A stretch of 64,000 bases of DNA from Monocercomonoides exilis. Its lineage: Eukaryota; Preaxostyla; Oxymonadida; Polymastigidae. Position 1 is the stretch's first letter. Each line of letters opens with the position of its first letter. The notes under the pieces are model-generated. The model worked only from the letters and a program-made list of their open reading frames with translations. It had not been told where the DNA came from and searched no databases. Below, in pieces: positions 1 to 10,598 of this stretch. The stretch spans positions 167,501 through 231,500 of the forward strand of contig LSRY02000036.1 of NCBI GenBank assembly GCA_001643675.2, read 5' to 3'. Both the position numbers and the translations under genes were made by a program.

Positions 1-1
1 A

Positions 2-631
2 GAAATAGAAGAAAGAGAAGAAAGAGAAAGAGAAAGAGGAGGAGAAAGAGGAGAAAGAGGAGAAAGAGGAGAAGGAGAAGGAGAAGAAGAACAAGCAATT
101 AATTTCAATTCTTATGAGAATTATACATATCAGCAACATCCACACACCCCAATCATACCAAAATCTGCTTTTGTCGATGAAGAAATTGAAGTGAAAGAGA
201 AAGAAGAAAAAAGGAACGAAGAAGAAGAAGAAGAAGGAGGAGGAGAAGGAGAAGGAAAAGAAGAAGAAGAAGAAGAATTAAAAGAGGAAAATGGAAAATT
301 TAATGAAGATAACGAAAAATTGATAACTTCTGAGATATTGTTATCACCATATGCATCTTCTTCTTCCTCTTCTTCCTCTTCTTTTTCACCAAAAACTTCT
401 TCTTCTTCTTCCTCTTCCTCCTCTTTCTCTTCTTCTCCTTCTCACATCACCAAACTTTCTCCTTCCCAAGTCCAAACAGACCCTCTCTTGAAAGCCTTTC
501 TTTCAGGCGAAGAACTCAAATTCCTCTTAAAAGTAGCTAAGCATTCATCATCATCTTCTTCTTCATCTTCTCATTCTTCTCACTATCCTTCTTCTTCTTC
601 TCACTATCCTTCTTCTTCTTCTCACTATCCT

Positions 632-663
<32 letters not shown>

Positions 664-2011
664 TTCTTCCAATCGTAACTCTTCTTCTCCTCAGAAACGA
701 AGCAATTTCCGTGACGAAATAAAGAAGCTCATAGGATTTCGACAGCATCCAATGAAATTGAATGAAAAAGAGAGAAAGAAAGAGAAAGAGAAGAAAGAGA
801 AAGAGAACAGAATGAGGGAAAGGAACATGCAGATGAAGCAATATCAACAAGAACAAAAGGATAGAGAAAGAGAAAGAGAAAGAGAAAGAGAAAGAGAAAG
901 GGAAAGAGAAAGGGAAGGAGAAAGAAGAGAAAGAGGAGGAAGAGGAAGAGGAGAAGAAGAAGAAAGAATTGTTATGTCTTCTGTTGAAAAACATGAAGAT
1001 AACACCAAAAATAGCAACTATATTGATGATGATGCTTTCATTTCACACAACATACAAACACCTCAAAATGATTCTTCTTCTTCTTCCTCCTCTTCCTCTT
1101 CCTCTTCCTCTGTCACATCACCATCACCATCATCATCCTCCTCTTCTCCTTCACATCCATCTTCCTCTTCTTCCTCTCCATCTCATCCATCTTCTTCTTC
1201 TTCCTCCTCCTCCTCCTCTTCTTCTCTTCCCTTCTCCAACCAGAATTCACCCACTCTTTCAGACATCAGCTCTTCTGTGGCCTCATTCCACTCAACAACT
1301 GCAACAGGAGAGAAGAACGATATATTCTATGGATTGGTACATAGAGAAGGAGAAGGAGAAAGAGAAGGAGAAGGAGAAAGAGGAGAAGAAAAGGAAGAAG
1401 AAAAGGAAGAAGGAAAGGAAAGAGAAAGAGGAGAAGAAAGAGGAGAAAAGGAAGGGAAGGAAGAAAAAGAAAAAGGAGAAGGAGAAGGAGCAAAAGGAGA
1501 AGAAGGAGAAGAAAGAGAAGGAGGAGAAGAAGAAGAAGACAAGTTTTTGCCTCATCCACAGCAGATTGTCTTCTCACCAATGGCAACACGACCACTCACT
1601 CACCAAAGTTCAGCTTCTTTTCTTTCATATCAATTTCCTATTCCTCTTCCTCCTGCTTCTTCTTTATCTTCTTCTTCCTCTTCTTCTTCATTCATTTCAC
1701 CTCTGTTTTCTTCATCATCATCATCTTCTTTCTCTTCGTCTTCTTCCACATCTTCTTTAAAGCCCTGTTCTTCTGTCGGTTCGCTCGTTTTCTCACCTGC
1801 TGCCTCTCCTTCTATCACACCTTCTCTATTAACCTATGAAGTTTCACTGCTTCGTGAGGAGATATCGAAAATGGCGATGCAGATGGAAGAGCTGAGGAAG
1901 GAGAACAAGAATCACGTGATGCAGAACGAAGAGCTGAAGAAAGTGATAGAGACGCTGCAGATACAGAAGAAGGAGAAAGAGGAGATGAAAGAGGAGGACG
2001 AGAAAAAGTAA
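2..2011 (+). CDS. Ser/Glu-rich coiled-coil protein, 5' partial
   Basis: The reading frame is open from the second base of the window to a TAA, so the gene starts upstream and at least 669 residues are visible. Most of the protein is low complexity: long Ser runs alternate with Glu/Gly/Lys/Arg blocks such as (RE)n. Only the last 60 or so residues (from about SLLTYEVSLLREEISKM) look ordinary; they have heptad-spaced Leu/Met and should form a coiled coil or leucine zipper. No enzyme domain is recognisable. The GAA/GAG and TCT codon runs make long ORFs in other frames and on the other strand; those are shadows. Function is unknown; it could be a scaffold or nuclear protein. Confidence is good that this frame is coding (it alone stays open for 2 kb and ends in a plausible coiled coil), low for any role. 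Confidence 0.7.
1343..1540 (+). repeat. homopurine GAA/GGA tract inside the coding region
   Basis: 148 consecutive purines (1343-1490) are followed after one C by about 48 more, all read as Glu/Gly/Arg/Lys codons. A similar tract of (GAGAAA)n lies at about 865-968 and another at about 7-90. Such homopurine/homopyrimidine mirror tracts can form triplex DNA and are prone to length change; that is general knowledge, not seen here. Confidence 0.8.
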
Positions 2012-3148
2012 TAGGAAAAGAAGGGGATGGTGGATTTATTAGTAATTTTTGTTATTCTTGTCTTTTTCTTTTCTTTTCTTTTCTTTTTATTTATAATTCA
2101 AAAGTGAAAAGAAAAGGAAAAAATAAATAAATAAATAAAAATAAAATAAAAATAAAAAAACAAATGAAGATTTCAATTGGTTTTGGTTTTTTATATATAT
2201 TCCTATTGCACCATTCCTATTAAAATATTTAATTTTATTTAATTTTATTTTATTTAATTTTATTTTATATTTTGTTCTGTTCTGTTCTGTTTTGTTCTTC
2301 AAATATTAAAACAAACATATGAAAATGAAAATATTCATCTTTTATATGAAGTAGTTGTTTCTTTATGAATAATATTTAATAAATTTTTGTTTATTTTTTT
2401 TGTTTAAGTTTTTTTGAATAATTCGTGTAATTGTAGAAACCTGATCTTTCTCATGCATTTCATTTCATTTTTTGTAACCTTTTTTTCCACTTTTTTTTAA
2501 ATCGAATTTTGTTTCTTCTTAGTCTGTAACTAACAAGTTTAGCTTTCAAAGTTGAGTTTTCTTTTTTGATTTATTTTTTGAAATGTAATATAAAATTATT
2601 ATTATTATTATTATTGATCTTTTTTTTTTTAATTTTAAGTTTTCAATCGATAATAATCAATAAATATAGAGAACACATCCAATTAGAATTTGCATATAGA
2701 ATATTAGCAAATCATGCTTCAATAAGTTTTAAACCAATGATTTTAGAAGAAAACTTAAAACTGTTCATATTTCAAATAAAAAAAGCAAATTACTGAATAA
2801 AAATCTGAAGTAACTCAACAGAATTTAATTTTAAGTTAAAAAAAAAAGTGAAATGAAGAAAGAGAATTTGAAGAAATGATGAATACAAAGTGGATTGATT
2901 TATAAATGTGAAATGTATCATAATTCAGACAAAGATGAAAGATATCAGTTTCTCGAATTCTTTCCAGGCAGATCAGAGAAAATTGATTGGTATTTCTATA
3001 AAAAAGAATAAAATGTTCAATGTTTTATTTGCAAATTATATTGCATATGTTTAGAAAAAATTACAAAAATTATAGTTGTTCATCAAAGCAAAGCAAGAAA
3101 AAGAAAGAAAGAAAATATTTATAAATTTCAATAAAAAACCACAGAATT
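2012..3148. other. AT-rich intergenic region, no gene seen
   Basis: Between two genes that converge here. It holds A/T-rich simple sequence (AAATA and TTTTATTTAA units around 2120-2270, ATT repeats near 2600). Short ORFs are fortuitous. Polyadenylation signals of both flanking genes probably lie at its ends but no specific site can be fixed. Confidence 0.6.
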
Positions 3149-6100
3149 TCATACTCTGAGTGTCTGCTGTGCATCTCTGTGCTTCACAAGAAGAGAAACA
3201 TATGGCTTCAGTCTTTGAATGAGTGTTGTGTATCCCAAAGAGACAGAAAGGGAAACTGGATAAGTATCAGCTGGAAGAGAATTAAAGATGAATTTAAAAA
3301 AAATACATATGAACAAAAAATCAACATAAATTGATATAATAATTAATAATATGCAATGAATAAATATAAACACATCATAAATACATCATAAAAACATATC
3401 AAAAACATAAATAAATATTTCATAGAAAAAAATAAAATAAAATAAAATAAAAAATGTAATTTCAACAAACGTAGTCCCAGTTGTTCCATCACTCTCTTCT
3501 CCGTCTCGTTCGTCACCGGCGGAACCGGATGCAGAATGTTACTCAGCAACACTGTAGCGCTCGACACTTTCTCTTTGCTCCCAACCTCTTGCCCTTCTCT
3601 TTCTCTTTCCCTTTCTCCTCCTCCTCTTTCTCCTCCTCTCTCACTCTTCCTATTCTCCTTCCTCGCCCCAAACCCGTGGGCCCTTCCTCCCATCGCCACA
3701 ATCGCCCCCAGCGGAGCCGGCCGAACTGTCGTTGTGAGCACACAATGTGATGGCACAAGAGAAGAAGATGACTCTCCTCTCAGCACAACACAGGGAGACA
3801 GACGCGGAAGACGGCGCTGCAGATAAGTTCTGTCTGTTTGCGAGAGCTGGGCGTAGATGTTGACCGGAGGATGGGCTTCTCCCGTGAAGGAGATAGAGGC
3901 AGCTCCAAGAGAAGGGGAGAGAAGAGCCATTTCGAAAGAGGAAGAAGAAGAGGAAGAAGAAGATTTGTGGGGTGTTTTCCTTTCGTCTCCTCTCCGAATA
4001 GATCTGTCTTTCATCGGCGTTCCCCTTCTCTCCATTTCTGTCCCCTGTTCTTCCTCCGCATTGTCAAATTCTCCATCAATCTTCCTCCTTTTCCTTCCAT
4101 TCTGCACTATCTCACTCTCATTCCCCTCTCCTTCTCCCCTCTCCCTATCTCCATAATACCCACTCCCACTCCCTTCCCTTTCGCCTGCTCCACTGCCCCA
4201 CACCTCTCCCGATGCCTCCGTCTCTTCGTTGTCCTGCCGCATGCTCTCTTCCTGCCTCCTCTTCTTTCTCCTCTTCAGCCACCCGCTCCGCCCATTCATC
4301 TGATAGTCTTCGTCGCTCTCATCGTCATTCGTCTCTTCATTTCCTGAGTCTGTTGAGAACTTCGACTCATCTTTCATTCGGTCTCTTGCACTTCCTTGTT
4401 TTTGTTCTCTTCCGCTTTCACTCGGCTTCTCATTCGCAGAACTCTTCTTTGTGTCTTTCTTGTTGCTACTGCTGTTGCTCTTTAAACTGCCACTTGCATT
4501 CGAAGAAGAAGAAGAAGAAGCAGATGCTGCATTAGCAGCCTTCGCCTGCTCGCTCTCTTCCATCACCCTCCTCATCGTCTCTGGGTCTCTAATCGCCTCT
4601 CTCAGGAGTGGGTCAAACATCACCACAGGCTTCTCGCCGTATTTGATCGTCATCACTTTCTGCCGCAGCTTCGCTTTCTCCTTTCGCGACCCTACAATTG
4701 CCATCGAATCCCAGTCTTCCTTCGTGTTTTCTCCTCCTTCTTTCTCCTTCTCCTTCTCATCTTTCTTTTCCTTAGACAGCATCTCAATCTGCGGGACATC
4801 TTCTTCTGCTTCCACTTCATCCAGCATTCTGTCCACTTCTGCCGGAAACAGCGCAAAAAGCGGATCATTCTGGTTTTCGCTGCCTCCTTCAACGTCGCCC
4901 ATCCCAAGCACAGGCATTGCATAGTTCACTGCTTTTTTAATGAGCGCTGCTTCTCTCTGCTTCCACAGCGCCTCTTCCTCGCTTTCTGATGCTTCCTTCT
5001 TCGCACTCTTAGCAAACGCCATTTCTCCGCTCGCAGACTTCTTGCTGCCTGATTCATTCCGCGTCTTGCCGTTCGCTTTCTTCTCTTCCTCCTCTTTCTT
5101 CCTCGTCTCTTCCTCTTCCTTCTTCCTCTTCCTTCGGATCGCATCAGCTGCCGCCTTCCGCGCGACGTCTGTGATCTTCTTCACAAACGCTACTTTCTCC
5201 TTGAGGATGCTCTTCAGATACTCCTCCTTCACCCACGTGTTGATCCTCGCCAACTTCATTACGTCTTCTTCGCTCTGCAGACGGTGCAGAAAGACCGACG
5301 AGCCCATCAGTCGCCTCCGCTGCGATTTTGTCAGCACTGCTTTGCCCTCGCTTCCAGCTGCATTGGGTGTGTAAGAGGAGTCTGCTGCATGCGATGAAGA
5401 GGCAGAAACACGCCCTGAACTCGCAATTGCGCCTGTGTTGTCAAAGCCAATGCAGCCTTCTGCGCCTTCTTCTTCTTCGCCTTCGCCGTCTCCTTCTCCT
5501 TCTCCTCCTCTTTCTCCGTCGCTGTCGAAGTCAAAATCGAATTCGTCTGAATCAGCAAAGTCCAAATAGTCTTCAGACCAGGTATCTTCATCTTCATCGT
5601 CATCATCATCGTCATCATCATCGTCGTCGTCGTCATAATAATCCCCTCTTTCAGCATTCCCGCCTCCTGCCCCTCTTCTCGTATTCCTCGGCTTTCTCCC
5701 TCTTTTCTTTCTCCCTCTTCTGCTCGCACTCTCCTGCCTTTCTCTCGCTCCACCAGTTTTCCTCCCTTCATTCCTCCTTCCATGAGCAGCATCGTCTGCA
5801 CCTGATATTTCTCCGCTTGCTGTGTCTGTCTCTTCTCCGTCTTCTTCTTCTGCTCCTCCTCCTCCGCCTCCACCCTCTCCGCTTCCCCTTCGCGCCCTGT
5901 CGCCACTTGCCTTCCTCCCTCTTCTCGTTGCAGACGAAGAAGCAGATGCAGAAGAAGAAGAAGAAGCAGACGATGAAGCTGTTGAAGATGATTTTCCGCT
6001 TTCATCTCTTCCCTTTGCCCCTTTCTTCCATCCTCCTCCAGCTGCCCCTGCTCCTCTTCCTGCTCTCCACGCAAGCCCACCAACCTTGTCATCTCCAGCC

Positions 6101-7263
6101 AGCTCCTTTTCGTACTCTTCCTCGTCTTCCCCACTCCCCCTGCGTGTTCCGCGTGCTCTTGCCTTTATCTTCTCTCTCATCCTCGCCCTCAGCCTGTCCT
6201 TCTCCATCTCGCTCACCCTCACTCCGTAGCCCAGCAGAATCCGCGTGATCGCGTCGCGACGCTCCAGCACCTCTTCCTCCTCGCTTTCTTCTTTGCTCAC
6301 GTCTTCTTCGGCTGGCAATGACTTCTCGGTGCTTTCCTCAGCCTGCTCCATTCTTTCTTCATTGTGCTTTTTCTGCCTTGCAATCATCTTGTCAACCATT
6401 TCTCTCATCTGGGCTTTCCACCCGTCTTCCATCATCCTCCGCAATTCGCCGTCATTCAGATCCACAACTTTTCCCACCTCTCCAAGTCTCATTTCTTCGC
6501 TGTCTTCAATCATCGTTTTTTCATCTTCCATTTCATTTTCACTCATGTGATAGCACGAATCGAATGCTGCTGCTCTTTCCACACCTTCTTTATGATGAAA
6601 CGAATAACGTCCACATATGACTATGAACCTATCCAAGTGATAGATTTCTTCCAGCTTTGATAGGATAGCATCTGATGGTAATGATTTTAAAAGTGGATGA
6701 ACATTAAAAGCACAAAATGGAGGTGTCAAATTTCTATATGGATCCATTGGTAATGATTTTGCTAATTCATAAAGATAATGCTCAGTAAGCTTTTGGCAAA
6801 CTTGATAAAATCTTTTTTTAATCGAAAGAATTGACAATGCAGGCTCAAAGCGATCAGCAATCACTGGAAATATTAAATTAAATTTTGAGCACATCTCCAT
6901 CAATGATTCTGTCATTGACTTTGTCCAACCAGCTTCAGAAAGAAATTGTTCATATTCTTGTTGAGTTAAATGAGGAACTTCAAATGAATTCAATGGGATA
7001 AGTTCTTCAGAATCAAAAGAATTTTCCTTTTTTGAAGACCACAAAAATAATTGTGCATTATCAGTTCGTCCCAATGGAATGCGTGCAGTTTGTTCCCAAT
7101 GTGTATGCTCAATATTAGAAAATAATTTTTGTTTTTGTTTGATTGTGGCTTGTGGTTCTTGCTGCGGAATTTCTCCTCCAAGCTGAAGAACTTCCCTTGA
7201 TATTCCATCTGGCAATCTTCCTCTCTTTTTCTTCGAATCAGATTTAACCTTTGGAAATAACAT
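3149..7263 (-). CDS. SWC4: SWC4/DMAP1-like chromatin-complex subunit
   Basis: Two exons: 7263-3471 and 3270-3149, with an intron 3271-3470 (GTTTGT...CCAG, phase 1); 1304 residues. Residues about 112-160 form the SANT/Myb-like domain typical of SWC4/DMAP1 (key words GWTKSMTESLMEM, NLIFPVIADRFEP, KKRFYQVCQKL). Splicing joins EQLGL to PDTYPVSLSV and restores the family C-terminus, which ends in LIQRLKPYVSLLVKHRDAQQ. Without splicing the ORF runs into hydrophobic intron nonsense, which supports the intron. In other eukaryotes SWC4/DMAP1 is shared by the SWR1 (H2A.Z exchange) and NuA4 (histone acetylation) complexes. Here the middle 900 residues are an unusual low-complexity insertion: basic RRGRK blocks, a run of 13 Asp, Ser/Ala runs and Lys/Glu helices. 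The gene is divergent from the mannosidase gene. The family call is from memory of the domain but strong. Confidence 0.85.
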
Positions 7264-7337
7264 TTTTGTTCAAATGTTTAAAAAAATGGTTTTTCCCCAT
7301 ATCAAATTTTTTCTCATCATCCTTATTATCTTTGTTT
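7264..7337. promoter_or_regulatory. very short shared upstream region of a divergent gene pair
   Basis: Only 74 bp separate the ATG of the SWC4-like gene (-) from the first credible ATG of the mannosidase gene (+). Both promoters and 5' UTRs must fit here or overlap the opposite coding region. The stretch is T-rich on the + strand. No TATA or initiator element is clear. Confidence 0.5.
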
Positions 7338-9316
7338 ATGAAAAACTTGCAAAAAAAGACTTATTTTTTGGGTTTTGCAGCTTCAATGGCCATTTGTGCC
7401 GTTGCAGCAATTTCAATTGCTTTATACATTTCCGTGTGCTTTGAGAAATGTTTTTTATTATTAATTCAATTCACATTCAATTTGTTTCTTCAGTTGCCAA
7501 AACATTTGAGTAATTCAGGAAAAATTATTCGATCATATAAAATCACCAAGCAAGAATCAAATGGCCTTGAATTTTCACCTCAAGATCCAATTTATCCGTT
7601 TGTAACACCAAAAAAATTGGATCCAATTGTTCCCACGAAATCAAAAGTAATGATGGATGCATATGTTGACATTCCTGGAAAAGAGGCAGAAGGAAGATGG
7701 CCAAAATTGGATAATGAGACTCTTTGCCGCGAAAGGAGAGAAGCTGTAAAGCAAACATTTTTGGATGCTTGGTACGCATATAGGAAATATGCATGGGGTG
7801 CAGACGAAATTCGCCCGCTCACAAAAAGTAGAAATAATTGGCTTGGAGGGCAGGCAACAACAATCATTGATTCAATCTCCACAATTTTCGTGATGGGGCT
7901 AAAAGATGAATTGGAACAGGCTAAGGAGTTTGTCAAGGGCTACAGCGTATACCGCGGGTCATCAGTTTCTCTTTTTGAAACAGCAATTCGTATTTTGGCT
8001 GGACTTATTTCTTCATATGATTTGACAGGAGAGACTTTATTTTTGAGAAAAGCAGAAGAAATTGGGGATGTTTTAATTTCAAATTTCGAATACAATAAGG
8101 CCTCAAGCATCCCTTCGAATAACATTCATTTGACTAAGCCAAGCAAAGAGATGCCTTTCAATGTTCGTCGCGAAGCCATCCAGAGCGAGCTGGAGCACCG
8201 TGTTAAGGTAGATCTTGATCATCCAGACTTCTTCACTCCAGGCTGGCAAGACTACAATCTGTCTTTCATGTCTCAGAACAGCGATGAAGCACAGATAGAG
8301 GAAGAGCTTAGCAAGCCTTCTCCAGATAGCCAGACATATTCCATTTTTAATGCATCGAACAGTTCACTCAACATGAGTAACAGTGGTGTCAATGAAACGA
8401 ATGGAGCAAATGTGTCTAATTATGGAGCTTATCTTGCTGAGTTTGGTTTGTATCTTGAGTTTGTTGCGCTTTCTGATCGTACCGGAGATCCGCATTATGC
8501 CTATCACTCTCTGCGTGCTATGCAGGCGACACTGCATGCGAAGAGGCCAAATAAAGGTGTTGTGGGGCAGTCAATGAACTTGGACGGCAAGTCGTTTGCG
8601 TCCACCACATTCTCCATTGGTGCAATGGCAGATTCGTTCTACGAGTACATCATCAAGGAGAGCCTGTATTCGATGCCGTATGCTATCAAGATGAAAGGCG
8701 ACGAAGCGCAGGCGAAGGAAGATCTGAAGAAGTTTGGCTCAGAAGAAAAAGAGCTGGGAGAGCACTGGGTGGATGTGATGAATGCCTTTATGCGGAATGC
8801 TAGATCAGGGCCGTCTGGACACAGATACATCGCAGACAACGGATTCGGCAGGTCGTGGCAGCATCTTTCGTGCTTCTCTGGGGGAAACTACGCGCTTGGC
8901 GCGTATTACCTGAACAACTGGAAGAAGCCTGTGAAGCGCAGTTTAGATGGGCTGAACGGAGAGGATCTCTCGAACCAAGAACGAGAAAACAATCTGGCAG
9001 ATTTCCTTGATCTCGGTGCAGATTTAGCAGAAACGTGCTTTTTGATGTACAACCAGTCGAAGTCGGGTCTTTCTGGAGAAGATGTGGATATGAGCCAGAC
9101 GCTTTTTGGCAACAGCGGAGACTCGAAGTACATAATGCGCCCAGAAGTGGTGGAATCTCTGTTTTATTTGTATCGAATCACTGGAGATCCGAAGTGGCAG
9201 GAAAAAGCTTGGAGCATTTATCAAGTTTGTTGATAAAGTTATTTTTTTTTTGAAAGTTTTGAAGTTTATATGATGACTTTTGTTGCAAACACTTATTTAT
9301 TTATTTATTAATATAT

Positions 9317-9403
<87 letters not shown>

Positions 9404-9753
9404 TTCTTCTATTTATTTTTACATCAATTGATTTATTGCGCTTTCCATTTTTGTGAAATTAGAGCATTGAGAAAGTCTCCAAGTTACCGCACCATGTTGA
9501 CGACAAGGGTGTCTCATGCCCGTCTGGCTACACCAGCATATCGAATGTGCATTCAGATAATCCCAGTCACCTGGATGACATGCCATCTTTCTTCATGAGC
9601 GAGACGCTGAAGTATTTATACCTCATTTTCACTGATCCTTCTGAGGTTGTTCCTCTGGACCAGTGGGTGTTTACTACAGAGGCGCACCCAATTGCCAGAA
9701 GAAAGTTTCTGAAGAGAGTTGTTGTCCCTGCGGATGATCCAAAGCTCGCATAA
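7338..9753 (+). CDS. GH47 class I alpha-1,2-mannosidase, type II membrane protein
   Basis: Trims alpha-1,2-linked mannose from N-glycans in the ER/Golgi. Residues about 10-32 form an uncleaved signal anchor. Family blocks appear in order: [94 protein letters not shown], then after an intron [15 protein letters not shown] and TTEAHP (the Thr that binds calcium in known enzymes). Acidic catalytic positions look intact. Exons: 7338-9224 and 9463-9753, intron 9225-9462 (GTTTGT...TTAG, phase 0). A 60-nt segment 7434-7493 (GTGTGC...TCAG) is stop-free and in frame but reads as a second hydrophobic stretch; it fits the local intron consensus and is probably spliced out, giving 705 instead of 725 residues. 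An upstream in-frame TTG at 7251 was not used because it overlaps the neighbour's start. Confidence 0.9.
9293..9405 (+). repeat. (ATTT)n microsatellite in the mannosidase intron
   Basis: About 28 near-perfect ATTT units with one interruption near 9310. It makes up nearly half of the last intron of the GH47 gene. Confidence 0.95.
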
Positions 9754-10598
9754 GTGAAAATGGAACATGGATGAAAAAAGTGCAGTTATTATGAATTTTT
9801 TTTTCTTGTTGCAATTGTTGAGGTATAATATTTTTATTTGAATTGAATAAGAATTATTAGTTTTTCAAAGAGACAGTAGTTTTTTTTTATTAATGTGCAA
9901 ATATTGAGCTTATTTTAAAGCTTGTATAGCTGTTTGATTGTTCACATTAAAGATTGCTAACAGTGCGATTTGTGAACTCGAACTCTTTCTTTTGTTTTCA
10001 ATTTTTTTCTTCTAATTTAAAAAATGTTTCAAATGTTTATGGCTTTAAAAAAATCCAGTGAAAAAGAATTTGATTTGAGTGTTTCCGAAAGAGATATTTA
10101 ATAACAACGTTGATGCGTTAAATAATTATTTTGCTTCATTGAAAAAAAATATTAATAAGTGTTCTAATTTTTATTTGATACAGTTTTTGTAAAAGAATGA
10201 ATATCTTATAAGAAAAAAGGAATTTGGATAATAAACGTATCAATATTTTAAACAAAAAAATTGTAAATTTTTCAATTTATTCAGAAATTAAATGGTTTAA
10301 ATTTATAATTTTCGATAATAGTAAGATAAGAACAGAACACAAAAAACGTTATTTTTATTTCTTTTTGTCTTCGCTTCATCTTTATAATTGAAACTTGTTC
10401 ATAAGATAACTCTTTTACAATTTTTATTCATATTTACGTTTGGAAACAAGAATTCATTTTTTGAAAATAAATCAGACATTTTTCTTCAAGATTTGCTGAG
10501 AAATGGCGGTTACCATGTCTTGCTTCTCAAACTTGTCAGACATTTTTGCACTCAAAATATGAATCTTTCCAGAAATAAGAAATTTATGCGGTTCACCA
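9754..10598. other. intergenic region between convergent genes
   Basis: AT-rich spacer between the 3' ends of the mannosidase and the beta-helix membrane protein. No ORF with protein-like composition and no clear repeat were seen. Confidence 0.6.

Noticed and set aside
3481-6660. Many ORFs on the + strand and other frames opposite the SWC4-like gene
   Set aside because: They are Ser/Leu/Pro-rich shadows of its low-complexity codon runs; only the minus frame has a conserved SANT domain and C-terminus.
7251-7337. Earlier start (TTG at 7251) for the mannosidase
   Set aside because: Not an ATG, overlaps the first codons of the divergent gene, and an ATG directly before the signal anchor exists at 7338.
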